From: Clostridiales bacterium DTU024
Lineage (GTDB): Bacteria > Bacillota > Clostridia > Christensenellales > Aristaeellaceae
Direction: 5' to 3'
Assembly (NCBI GenBank): GCA_001513425.1
Contig: LFTR01000062.1
Location: forward strand, 179-60,585
Length of the DNA stretch: 60,407 nucleotides
Part shown: piece after piece, positions 35,844 to 43,499 of the stretch
How positions within the stretch are numbered: the first letter of the stretch is position 1
Layout of the letters: each line of letters opens with the position of its first letter
Notes under the pieces: generated by a model
The model's database searches: none
Told to the model about the DNA's origin: nothing
The model's input: the letters and a program-made list of their open reading frames with translations, nothing else
Program-made: the position numbers and the translations under genes

Positions 35844-36533
35844 GATCATTAAGGGCATTGCGCTTGCTTCTTGGGCAGTGGGTTTTCGCTTGTCCCGATG
35901 ACTCCTTATCACGGCCCGGCTGACAGCCTGCGAATGCCGCCGTTGAGCGCCCGTCAACAGCGGAGTGGCTCGCCGTGAATGAGTACCGGGCGTCCCAAAA
36001 CATCACAACAACGCGCTGCGAGCCGGCATACCGCGCAATCGGGTGGTTCGACAAGAAGAAGCACACTATTCTCTGCGTGCCAATTATAGGGCGAGTTTTG
36101 GCTGTTTGATGCCGCAAAGAGGCAGTCAAATCCGGTGGAACGACAACGGCGGGGCTGCGCAGCCTTGCTGTGGAGGGGGCGATTGGTGTGCAGATTCACT
36201 GATCAGCACCGATGCCGCGGCGTATTCAAGCCTTCTTCTCGGGATGCCGGATTCTGTGCGCATATATGATCGTTGGTTTCGAAGTATTCACGAACATTAC
36301 TCAAAATCGATCGAGCCGTGTATTCTGATAAATGCACAGTGACCACGCTTTTTGGTGGTACCGCCTGCTCGGAGCCAAGACGATCAGTATACCATTACGA
36401 CAATGCACTGCGTGAACGCGGCGTGCATTTTACTATCAAAAAGGGTCGCATATCCCCTTCCCGGCATTGCTCACATGCTGCGCGCAAAGATTCGGGAGGA
36501 AGATGGGGCGTTATCAGCAAGTTTTGTCCATGT
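35844..36533. other. 690-bp convergent intergenic region without a convincing gene
   Basis: Between the rpsI terminator and the minus-strand gene ending at 36534 I find no open frame that looks like a real protein and no RNA I recognise (it lacks RNase P, tmRNA, SRP and tRNA signatures). Fragments look faintly protein-like in different plus-strand frames: DSVRIYDRWFRSIHEHYSK near 36260, then HAFWWYRLLGAKTISI near 36345 in another frame. This would fit a decayed gene with frameshifts, but I cannot name a parent family. Short GC-rich inverted repeats are scattered through it. Confidence 0.5.
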
Positions 36534-37442
36534 TTAATCAGGGTGGGAGTCGTTATGCTCATCGAGCCCCGCGCGATAGGAATCAGGATAAACGGGGCTG
36601 TGGAAAGCTGCATCCTGTGATACTGGTGGGGGAAGACCGTCCAACATACCATCCTCATCCTCATGCGTCGGCATGCGGTTGAACAAGCGGCTTATGCGTT
36701 GACCGCCCTTTTCGCCCAAAGCGTGCTTGCGCTCGCTGCGTCTGCGCCTGGGGGGAGTCTCCTTTACGGGTTGCTCAGCGATGGGCGGTGAGTAGCTGTC
36801 GTAGTAGTACTGCATCTCCGCCGTGATCAGCGGTTGTTCCGCGTTCTCAGTGTACGGCAAAAGGGGCTCTGATGCGTATTCGTCCATATAAGGCAATGAT
36901 GTTTCCGGCGGGACAGACGCAGAGTCTTCGCTCATAGGCGCGGAATCTTGCCAATAGACCGGCGCATTACTATACTGCTCATTGGAGAGACCCGCCTGAG
37001 GAGAGTATGCGGCCTCAGGGACGAATTCGGCTTGAGGGGAGTATTCGCCATAAGGACTGTACTGCGTTTGAGGAGCGTCCTGCCAGAGTTCCGGCAACGG
37101 CGGCTCCTCCTGATCGGATACCCAACCTGCGATCTCTTTGAGGTATTCCGAAGACATTTCACCATGCTCCATGGTTTGCTCGGTGCCGTTAAGCTGTCTT
37201 TCCCAGTCCCGCTGCATAAACTTGGAGCGCCAGACATAGTGCGGACGCCAGCGCACAAACCATATAACGTAATCAGCGACGGTTCCGCCTATGACCAGCA
37301 CTATCAGAATGGGGAGCCAGTATCTGGAAAAGAAAGCAGAAATACCTTGCGTGCTGTTTGTCAGGGCATTCCAAACACTGTTGGCAGCCCTGCCCGTCCA
37401 GCCCAAAAGCAGGCTGAACAGCCAATCGGCAAAAGCATTCAT
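36534..37442 (-). CDS. Single-helix membrane protein with Tyr/Pro/Glu-rich repetitive tail
   Basis: A 302-residue protein of unrecognised family. The N-terminal ~45 residues are amphipathic and hydrophobic, then a membrane helix (YWLPILIVLVIGGTVADYVIW, about 41-61) is followed by a long, mostly disordered cytoplasmic or extracellular part. Its middle carries imperfect short repeats of the YSPQAE type (YSPYGEYSPQAEF, EAAYSPQAGLSNEQYS). Near the C-terminus is a basic patch (TPPRRRRSERKHALG). Its ATG overlaps the cdaR stop (ATGA), so it is the third gene of the c-di-AMP synthase operon, where glmM is usual. A regulatory or scaffold role is possible but unproven. Confidence 0.75.
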   Translation of the reverse strand: MNAFADWLFSLLLGWTGRAANSVWNALTNSTQGISAFFSRYWLPILIVLVIGGTVADYVIWFVRWRPHYVWRSKFMQRDWERQLNGTEQTMEHGEMSSEYLKEIAGWVSDQEEPPLPELWQDAPQTQYSPYGEYSPQAEFVPEAAYSPQAGLSNEQYSNAPVYWQDSAPMSEDSASVPPETSLPYMDEYASEPLLPYTENAEQPLITAEMQYYYDSYSPPIAEQPVKETPPRRRRSERKHALGEKGGQRISRLFNRMPTHEDEDGMLDGLPPPVSQDAAFHSPVYPDSYRAGLDEHNDSHPD

Positions 37443-38515
37443 TTCGGGACCTCGGTAACGAGGGGATCAGCCTCAATGGTGATGGTCACGTAAACGGCAT
37501 TTTCACTCATATGGTATGCTTCTTCGGGCTTTTTGACCTTAACGGAGCGTATGAGGGTTTCGGTGGCTCCTGTAATGTCAATGGGCGTAACGACATCGAG
37601 CATCGTGAGCGTTTCCATCAATTCGTTGCTGCCGGCAATGTTCAGCATGGAAGGGTCAATTTTGATATCGACAACGTGGTAGCCGATCGCGGGCTGCCCC
37701 AATGTGATGCCGCTGGTGTTGATAGCGACCGGACGCAGTCGGTAGAGCGTCTGCTCCACAAGCAGTGTATCGAGCAGAACGGATTCACTGGTCACGCTGA
37801 TCAAGTTACTGTTCACTTCTTGGCCATCCGCATCAAACAGGCGGAAGGGCACGGCGCTGAATTGTGTACGCGCTGAAGGCGTCAAGAGCGATGTGTTGTA
37901 GGTGGCAACACACCGAACCACGCGCTGTACCAGAGAGCTGGGACCTGAAATGGTGACCATTGTTGGGTCAACAATAGCGGCAGTCACATAGAAACCTTCG
38001 GGTATCTGACCGGTTTCATTGAGTTGTACGGGAATTCTGCGTCGGGTGATATAGTTTTCGACTTCCACGTCGATTTCGGTTATTGACAGTGAGGTAACGG
38101 TACCATAGGTTCCCGATGACGTGTACAAAACAGGCAGCGTTTGTTTTCCCGCGGACGAAATACGCGACAAATCTACCCGTACATTGAAATTACTTGCCGC
38201 TACGTTCTCGTACATTCGCTGCGGTACATCACAGCGGACCCGGATAGTCCCAAGGTCGTCTATGCCATCCACGACGATTAGCCCGGACCGCAGCAAAGCG
38301 TCGTGATTGATAATGTTGATTGAAACATCATTGAATATTTTTTCTCTTGTCAAAGTAGCGTCCTGCGATATGAGGCCGCCCCACAAAAGAACTCCCAGTG
38401 CGAGGCTGGCGAGTTTCCACGGCCACCTGTAGATGACAAATTTCCACGCCTTTTTCGCCAAATCGCGTAATGTGAGTTTTTCCATAGATGATGGGTTTTC
38501 GGGCTTATTGCTCAT
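37439..38515 (-). CDS. cdaR: CdaA regulatory protein CdaR (YbbR repeats)
   Basis: A 358-residue membrane-anchored protein with an N-terminal helix (WKLASLALGVLLWGGLI) and several extracytoplasmic YbbR domains, each ending in strands such as GTIRVRCDVPQRMYENV, RIPVQLNETGQIPEGFY and MVTISGPSSLVQRV. In B. subtilis and Listeria CdaR binds and modulates the diadenylate cyclase CdaA. ATG 38515 is chosen because a GGAGGG site lies upstream and it overlaps the cdaA end by 11 bp; the frame is open further upstream but that part lies in cdaA. Confidence 0.9.
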   Translation of the reverse strand: MSNKPENPSSMEKLTLRDLAKKAWKFVIYRWPWKLASLALGVLLWGGLISQDATLTREKIFNDVSINIINHDALLRSGLIVVDGIDDLGTIRVRCDVPQRMYENVAASNFNVRVDLSRISSAGKQTLPVLYTSSGTYGTVTSLSITEIDVEVENYITRRRIPVQLNETGQIPEGFYVTAAIVDPTMVTISGPSSLVQRVVRCVATYNTSLLTPSARTQFSAVPFRLFDADGQEVNSNLISVTSESVLLDTLLVEQTLYRLRPVAINTSGITLGQPAIGYHVVDIKIDPSMLNIAGSNELMETLTMLDVVTPIDITGATETLIRSVKVKKPEEAYHMSENAVYVTITIEADPLVTEVPK

Positions 38516-39377
38516 CCTGCTTAGCCCTCCAAGATTGAACCTTGTCTGTAAGCGCCGACCAAATGCCAGACAGCGTTGGTGTGGTACTGTCGTGGTAAAC
38601 GTCTGCCAGCATACGGTGCAGGCTCTCCGCATCCATATGGCGCGTCAGTTTGCCGCCCATAGCCATGCTGATGATGCCGGTTTCTTCTGATACTATCAGT
38701 ACTGTCGCATCCGTACTTTCAGTGACGCCGATACCGGCGCGATGACGTGTGCCCAAATCCCGGGAGAGATTGCCCGAATCACTTAGCGCCAGAACACAGC
38801 CGGCTGCTATGACGCGATTGTCGCGGATAATGACCGCACCGTCGTGCAGGGGGGTATTTGGTTCAAAAATATTGACAAGCAGGGGTCCGGATACCACGGC
38901 ATCAAGGGCGACGCCGGTATCGATAAAGTCCTTAAGGCCGGTACGCTGCTCAAATACGATCAACGCGCCTATACGACGACGTGCCAAACTCAACACGCTT
39001 TGCGTTATTTCGGTGATAATGCGGTCGCTTTCGTTTCGTGTGTTCTGAAACCTTTCCAGCTTAGCCCCGCGGCCCAGGTGCTCCAGTGCGCGGCGCAATT
39101 CCGGCTGGAACAGGATAACCAATACGATGGCGCCGTTATTGAGAACATTCATCAGCAGCCAGTTAAGGGCCGTCAGCCCAAGCAAACTGGAAAGCCAACT
39201 GGCCAGAATGAGCAGGATGAAACCTTTGAGCACCTGGCTGGCGCGCGTATCTCGTGTCAACATCAGTAATTTGTAGATTATAAAGGCAACAAAAAAGATG
39301 TCCAGGACGTCTTTTAGACGGGGACGGTTAATAATATTCCAAAAAAACGTGCCCATTGAAGACATGAAAGAATCCAT
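38505..39377 (-). CDS. cdaA: Diadenylate cyclase CdaA
   Basis: A membrane-bound enzyme of 290 residues making c-di-AMP from two ATP. Three N-terminal helices (about residues 18-85) precede the DAC domain, which has the catalytic LHDGAVIIRDNRVIAAG (DGA motif, about 180) and the ATP-binding GTRHRAGIGVTE (RHR motif, about 213). ATG 39377 is the first start after AAGGAGG. The C-terminal ~30 residues are polar. c-di-AMP in Firmicutes controls K+ and osmolyte transport and is essential under many conditions. Confidence 0.95.
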   Translation of the reverse strand: MDSFMSSMGTFFWNIINRPRLKDVLDIFFVAFIIYKLLMLTRDTRASQVLKGFILLILASWLSSLLGLTALNWLLMNVLNNGAIVLVILFQPELRRALEHLGRGAKLERFQNTRNESDRIITEITQSVLSLARRRIGALIVFEQRTGLKDFIDTGVALDAVVSGPLLVNIFEPNTPLHDGAVIIRDNRVIAAGCVLALSDSGNLSRDLGTRHRAGIGVTESTDATVLIVSEETGIISMAMGGKLTRHMDAESLHRMLADVYHDSTTPTLSGIWSALTDKVQSWRAKQDEQ

Positions 39378-39523
39378 CCCGCCAAAAAACCTCCTTCCCT
39401 GTCGCTGGAAATAGTATACAACATAATCCCGCCCAAAGAAACGCATTTTTTGACAATTTTCGCCTTATGCGGTAATCCTGAGCCCTTTGAAGGGAATTTT
39501 TTGCATTATTTACACAATGCTGC

Positions 39524-39552
39524 TTGCGGAATACCCATGGGGGGTATATAGT
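39524..39552 (+). promoter_or_regulatory. copA promoter with CsoR-type operator in spacer
   Basis: TTGCGG (39524-39529), 17-bp spacer, TATAGT (39547-39552). The spacer holds ATACCCATGGGGGGTAT (39531-39547), a pseudo-palindrome of the TACCC-N4-GGGGTA type bound by CsoR repressors. Copper binding to CsoR, encoded two genes downstream, would release the site. Confidence 0.75.
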
Positions 39553-39571
39553 AGTCACGGGAGGTTTCTCT

Positions 39572-41821
39572 ATGAAACATGAAGTGTACGACATTGAAGG
39601 AATGACATGCGCATCTTGCTCAGCGGCGATTGAGCGAGTGACGCGCAAGATGGCGGGCGTCGCGAAAAGCGAAGTCAATTTGACTACCCGCAAACTCACC
39701 ATAACGTATGATGATAAGATGCTGACTCCCGAAGACATCATGGTTAAAGTGGAGAAAGCAGGATTTGCCGCGAAGCCCGAAAAGAATGTGGAGATGGCCG
39801 CACCCGGCGACGCGGAGAAAGAGGAAGAAAGATCTCTGCAAAGCCAACTCCGCCATATTGTCGCGGCGCTCATTTTGTCCGCTGTTTTGATGTATGTGGC
39901 CATGGGGCCGATGCTTTTTGGCAGCGTTCCGTTGCCCCCGATTGTGGATCCGGCATCGTATCCCGTCAATTACGCCTTGACGCAAATGCTGCTGTCAATG
40001 CCTATTCTCTTTATCGGGCGCGGCTTTTATGCGCGGGGACTTAAGACGCTGTGGCGCAGAAATCCCACGATGGATTCTCTTGTCGCGCTGGGCAGCGGCG
40101 CTGCACTGATCTACAGCATTGTCATGACATATATGCTGACTGACAACCCCCACTTGCTGCATCAGCTGTACTACGAATCGGCAGCCATAATTGTAGCGCT
40201 GGTCATGTTGGGGAAATACCTGGAGGCTCGTTCCACGTTCAAAACAACGGGCGCGGTGCGCAAACTGATGGCGCTGACGCCGGATACCGCGCTAAAAGAA
40301 GGCACCGATGGCACGGTAATCGAAGTGCCCACTGTGCAAGTTCACGCAGGCGACGTGGTCCTGGTTCACCCTGGTATGCGAATTCCGCTGGATGGCGCGG
40401 TTATATCCGGATACAGCAGTGTTGATGAGTCGATGCTGACAGGGGAGAGCATTCCGGTGGAAAAAACGCAGGGCAGCAACGTCATCGGCGGCAGCTTTAA
40501 TAACGACGGTCTTCTGCGTATTCGCATCACAAGAGAAGGTGATGATACGACCTTGGCTTCCATCATTAAGTTTGTGCAGGAGGCACAGGGGAGAAAAGCC
40601 CCCATCGCCAAACTGGCGGACCAGGTGTCGGGTGTATTTGTGCCCATCGTTATCGCCATTGCCGTGTTTTCTGCACTTGCCTGGTGGCTGACGGGTAAGG
40701 AGTCCGGTTTTGTACTTAACATTCTTGTGACAGTATTGATTATTGCCTGTCCCTGCGCAATGGGTCTGGCTACGCCTACTGCTATTGTGGTAGCGACCGG
40801 GATGGGTGCGCGGCACGGTATTCTCATTCGTAACGGTGAAAAACTCGAGAGGGCTCACAATGTTGACACTGTGCTGCTGGATAAAACGGGTACAATAACC
40901 GTAGGGCATCCACGCGTAATGTACACTGAAGCTGTCAATATGACCGAAGATGAGCTGATTTCGCTCGCCGCTTCTGCGGAACGCGGCTCTCAGCACCCAT
41001 TGGCAAAAGCAATTGTAGAGGAGGCGGAAGCACGTGGCGTGAAACTGGCATCCTCGGTGAATAATCTGACTAACGTTCCCGGTGCAGGTGTGGAAGCTCT
41101 GCTGAATGACGGCACGGAAGTATTGGTGGGTAATGAAAAACTCATGGGGCGTCGGGGGGTGGATATCAGTTCCCTCAACCTCATTGCACAGGAACGCATG
41201 TCTTTTGGCGAAACACTGCTGTTTGCAGCGGTCGACGATGCGCTGGCAGGTTTCATCAGCATGGCTGACCCGGTCAAGGAAGAGTCCATCGCGGCCATCG
41301 CGGAACTTAAGAAAATGGGCATAAAAACTATCATGGTTTCAGGTGACCGTGAAGCTGCTGCCAATCACGCGGCTGACATCACCGGTGTGGATGGCTATGA
41401 AGCGGAAATTCTGCCTGAAGGCAAAGCGGCCATTGTTGAAAAGTACCAGAAGCAAGGCGGCGTGGTGATGATGGTGGGCGATGGCATTAATGACGCCCCC
41501 GCTTTGATTGCGGCAGATGTTGGGTGCGCCATTGGCAGCGGCACAGATATTGCCATTGAATCGGCTGACATCATACTCATGCGTGACGATTTGATGGACG
41601 TTGTACGCGCGATCAGACTAAGCCGGTACACTATTCGCAACATTAAGCAGAATCTTCTTTGGGCGTTCATCTACAATACCCTTGGCATTCCGGTGGCCGC
41701 GGGCCTTCTCTACATTTTTGGCGGTCCCTTGCTCAGCCCGATGTTTGGCGCGCTGGCCATGTCCCTTAGCAGCGTCAGCGTGGTCAGCAATGCCTTACGG
41801 TTGAGGAGAAAGAAGCTGTGA
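39572..41821 (+). CDS. copA: Copper-exporting P1B-type ATPase CopA
   Basis: A 749-residue Cu+ export pump. One N-terminal heavy-metal-associated domain (GMTCASC, residues 10-16) is followed by eight expected helices. The ion motif [13 protein letters not shown] (about 393), the phosphorylation site DKTGTITVG (about 436), the SQHPLAKAI motif (about 473) and [10 protein letters not shown] (about 635) are intact, as is TGES in the actuator domain. ATG 39572 follows GGGAGG by 7 bp. Many CopA proteins have two HMA domains; here the second function may be met by the separate copZ gene. The stop overlaps csoR by 4 bp. Confidence 0.96.
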   Translation: MKHEVYDIEGMTCASCSAAIERVTRKMAGVAKSEVNLTTRKLTITYDDKMLTPEDIMVKVEKAGFAAKPEKNVEMAAPGDAEKEEERSLQSQLRHIVAALILSAVLMYVAMGPMLFGSVPLPPIVDPASYPVNYALTQMLLSMPILFIGRGFYARGLKTLWRRNPTMDSLVALGSGAALIYSIVMTYMLTDNPHLLHQLYYESAAIIVALVMLGKYLEARSTFKTTGAVRKLMALTPDTALKEGTDGTVIEVPTVQVHAGDVVLVHPGMRIPLDGAVISGYSSVDESMLTGESIPVEKTQGSNVIGGSFNNDGLLRIRITREGDDTTLASIIKFVQEAQGRKAPIAKLADQVSGVFVPIVIAIAVFSALAWWLTGKESGFVLNILVTVLIIACPCAMGLATPTAIVVATGMGARHGILIRNGEKLERAHNVDTVLLDKTGTITVGHPRVMYTEAVNMTEDELISLAASAERGSQHPLAKAIVEEAEARGVKLASSVNNLTNVPGAGVEALLNDGTEVLVGNEKLMGRRGVDISSLNLIAQERMSFGETLLFAAVDDALAGFISMADPVKEESIAAIAELKKMGIKTIMVSGDREAAANHAADITGVDGYEAEILPEGKAAIVEKYQKQGGVVMMVGDGINDAPALIAADVGCAIGSGTDIAIESADIILMRDDLMDVVRAIRLSRYTIRNIKQNLLWAFIYNTLGIPVAAGLLYIFGGPLLSPMFGALAMSLSSVSVVSNALRLRRKKL

Positions 41822-42132
41822 AAGCGAAACCAGAATGCACGAAGTGCACAGAGTGTAGGTACAAACTCCGCAACGAAGCCGAAAAGCGCAGTTTGCTCAA
41901 TCGCCTGAAGAGGGTTGAAGGGCAGGTTCGCGGCCTGCAGACCATGGTGGACAGCGATACATACTGTATTGATATCCTAATGCAGGTGCAGGCCGTGCGT
42001 GCAGCGCTCAGCGCTTTCAGCCGAGAAATTCTCAGCAACCACATTGCGACGTGTGTGGAAGATAACATCAGAAACGGCGACAAAGAAGCTATCCGAGAAC
42101 TAACCGATGTTCTGTATAAAATGATGAAATAG
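41818..42132 (+). CDS. csoR: Copper-sensing transcriptional repressor CsoR
   Basis: A 104-residue DUF156 four-helix repressor. The trigonal Cu+ ligands are all present: Cys50 (DTYCIDIL), His75 and Cys79 (NHIATCVE). [16 protein letters not shown] is the conserved first helix that contributes DNA contacts. An unusual extra cluster of Cys lies at the N-terminus (Cys7, Cys10, Cys13), just before the domain, and might also bind metal. GTG 41818 overlaps copA. The operator upstream of copA is the probable target, making this an autoregulated copper operon. Confidence 0.95.
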   Translation: MKAKPECTKCTECRYKLRNEAEKRSLLNRLKRVEGQVRGLQTMVDSDTYCIDILMQVQAVRAALSAFSREILSNHIATCVEDNIRNGDKEAIRELTDVLYKMMK

Positions 42133-42145
42133 GAGGGAACAGATC

Positions 42146-42346
42146 ATGACAGTTTTGAACGTACCTGACATGCATTGTGAAAGCTGCCTTGCACGGATCA
42201 CCAATGCCTTTGATCGCGAAAAAGTCAAATTCAGCGCCAGCTTGAACACACGCACCGTAGCGGTCCAGGGTGATGAAGCTACAGTACAGAAGGCCTTGGA
42301 ATTGCTAGATGAACTGGGGTTTGACGCAGCAAAGCAGGAAGATTAG
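42146..42346 (+). CDS. copZ: Copper chaperone CopZ-like HMA protein
   Basis: A 66-residue single heavy-metal-associated domain with the metal site MHCESC and the predicted beta-alpha-beta-beta-alpha-beta order. It would pass Cu+ to CopA. AGGAGGG precedes ATG 42146. It is shorter in its loops than typical CopZ and resembles the HMA domains that stand at the ends of csoR-cop operons. A strong hairpin follows 11 bp after the stop. Confidence 0.9.
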   Translation: MTVLNVPDMHCESCLARITNAFDREKVKFSASLNTRTVAVQGDEATVQKALELLDELGFDAAKQED

Positions 42347-42357
42347 GATACGCAATA

Positions 42358-42386
42358 AAAAAGAGCTGTCCAAGGCAGCTCTTTTT
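42358..42386. terminator. Bidirectional terminator between copZ and rpmA
   Basis: Perfect 11-bp inverted repeat AAAAAGAGCTG (42358-42368) with CAGCTCTTTTT (42376-42386), 7-nt loop. A-rich on one arm and T-rich on the other, it ends transcription of both convergent operons. Confidence 0.88.
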
Positions 42387-42402
42387 ATGAGGCTATTTGG
42401 TC

Positions 42403-42693
42403 TTAGACTTGCGTTTCCACCGGGCGGATGCTGACTTTTTTTCGGAACTTGCCGTAATGTTCAAAGCGCACAGTACCGTCAGCTTTGGCGAACAACGTAT
42501 CATCCTTGCCAATACCAACGTTTTCACCGGGATGAATTTTGGTGCCGCGCTGGCGCACGAGGATATTGCCGGCCAATACAAACTGCCCATCGGCGCGCTT
42601 GGTTCCCAAGCGCTTGCTTTCACTGTCGCGGCCATTGCGTGTGGAACCCATGCCCTTTTTGTGGGCGAACAATTGAAGGTTAAGCTTCAACAT
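42403..42693 (-). CDS. rpmA: 50S ribosomal protein L27 (Prp-processed form)
   Basis: A 96-residue L27 of the Firmicute type. Its N-terminus [14 protein letters not shown] carries the extension that the protease Prp removes after Phe9, exposing the AHKKG end that reaches the peptidyl-transferase centre. The remainder is canonical ([33 protein letters not shown]). The processing protease is encoded just upstream. It is the last gene of rplU-prp-rpmA. Confidence 0.97.
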   Translation of the reverse strand: MLKLNLQLFAHKKGMGSTRNGRDSESKRLGTKRADGQFVLAGNILVRQRGTKIHPGENVGIGKDDTLFAKADGTVRFEHYGKFRKKVSIRPVETQV

Positions 42694-42711
42694 GATTGTT
42701 TCTCCTCCGTT

Positions 42712-43044
42712 TCATTCCAATAGGGAATCTGTGATTTCTACGTAATTGGGATAAGCGGCCTTCAGATCATCAAGACCCTGACGGTAAACCTGCATGATGA
42801 TGTCGGTTTCCCGTGTCATTTGCCCCTCGTCCAGCGCCACCCTGAGCTTGCCGTTTTCTTCATCTATTTGGACGTGAGGCTTTGTGCGCGCCACCGATTC
42901 CAGCGCGTTGGCGCAGGTGATGGATAGAAAAGATAGGGCCGAGCAGACGATGTCGCATCCCGACGGGGCGTATCCCGTGTGTCCGTCTACCGAGTATCCG
43001 CATAAGCGTCCGTCCTGTGTTCTAAACAGCGAGACGAGCGTCAT
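42712..43044 (-). CDS. prp: Ribosomal-processing cysteine protease Prp
   Basis: A 110-residue cysteine protease that cleaves the L27 N-terminal extension. The catalytic pair is visible: His22 in DGHTGYAPSGCD and Cys34 in DIVCSALSFL, matching the positions known in S. aureus Prp. It lies between rplU and rpmA, its near-invariant place in Firmicutes, and 1 bp after rplU, so it is made together with its substrate. Confidence 0.95.
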   Translation of the reverse strand: MTLVSLFRTQDGRLCGYSVDGHTGYAPSGCDIVCSALSFLSITCANALESVARTKPHVQIDEENGKLRVALDEGQMTRETDIIMQVYRQGLDDLKAAYPNYVEITDSLLE

Positions 43045-43045
43045 C

Positions 43046-43351
43046 TTAGGCTTTGATACCGGTGATTTCCACCTTGGTAAAAGGCTGGCGGTGGCCCGCT
43101 TTGCGGCGATAGTTTTTCTTGCTCTTGTACTTGTAAACGATGATCTTTTGGCCCCGACCCTGCTGAAGCACTTTGCCGGTCACCTGTGCGCCTTCCACAT
43201 AAGGCTTGCCTGCCGTGACTTGTTCCCCGCCCAGCATCAAAACCGGGAATGAGACCTCATCATCCACACTGTTTTCGAGCTTCTCGATAAAGATTATGTC
43301 CCCCTCAGAGACACGATACTGTTTGCCGCCTGTCGCTATGATTGCGTACAC
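43046..43351 (-). CDS. rplU: 50S ribosomal protein L21
   Basis: A 101-residue ribosomal protein starting [21 protein letters not shown], with [23 protein letters not shown] and the C-terminal [18 protein letters not shown] 43351 is chosen because GGAGGTG lies about 9 bp upstream and homologues begin here; the frame continues upstream into the leader. The three-gene unit rplU-prp-rpmA is headed by a strong promoter and a structured leader. Confidence 0.97.
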   Translation of the reverse strand: MYAIIATGGKQYRVSEGDIIFIEKLENSVDDEVSFPVLMLGGEQVTAGKPYVEGAQVTGKVLQQGRGQKIIVYKYKSKKNYRRKAGHRQPFTKVEITGIKA

Positions 43352-43446
43352 TGTGCAGCACCTCCAATTCGTTACTCGCCGGAAATGGGATATTTCACCC
43401 CGAGGCTGCACAAATGTGCATTGAAAGCCTCTTCCGAGCGGCTAAA
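43352..43446 (-). ncRNA. Probable L21 ribosomal-protein leader
   Basis: The predicted 5' UTR of rplU folds strongly. On the minus strand GAGGCT pairs with AGCCTC and encloses GCACA-TT-TGTGC, a near-continuous hairpin with one asymmetric bulge, and GGAA before it can pair with TTCC before the GGCGAGT stretch. It ends in a GGAGGTGCTGCAC ribosome-site region. Location and shape fit the Firmicute L21 leader, thought to mediate autogenous control. The family assignment is by context. Confidence 0.55.
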
Positions 43447-43450
43447 GATA

Positions 43451-43479
43451 AATTTACCATAACAATCACCATGTGTCAA
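43451..43479 (-). promoter_or_regulatory. Strong promoter of rplU-prp-rpmA
   Basis: On the minus strand TTGACA (43479-43474), 17-bp spacer, TAAATT (43456-43451). It starts 21 bp after the stop of the large repeat protein gene on the same strand. Confidence 0.8.
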
Positions 43480-43499
43480 CAATTAGTCGACCGGTCTTG

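Noticed and set aside
36043..36342. 99-codon plus-strand frame in the gap after rpsI
   Set aside because: No ribosome site, low-complexity Gly/Cys-rich start and no recognisable motif; only the last third looks protein-like, so I treat it as part of a possible relic, not a gene.
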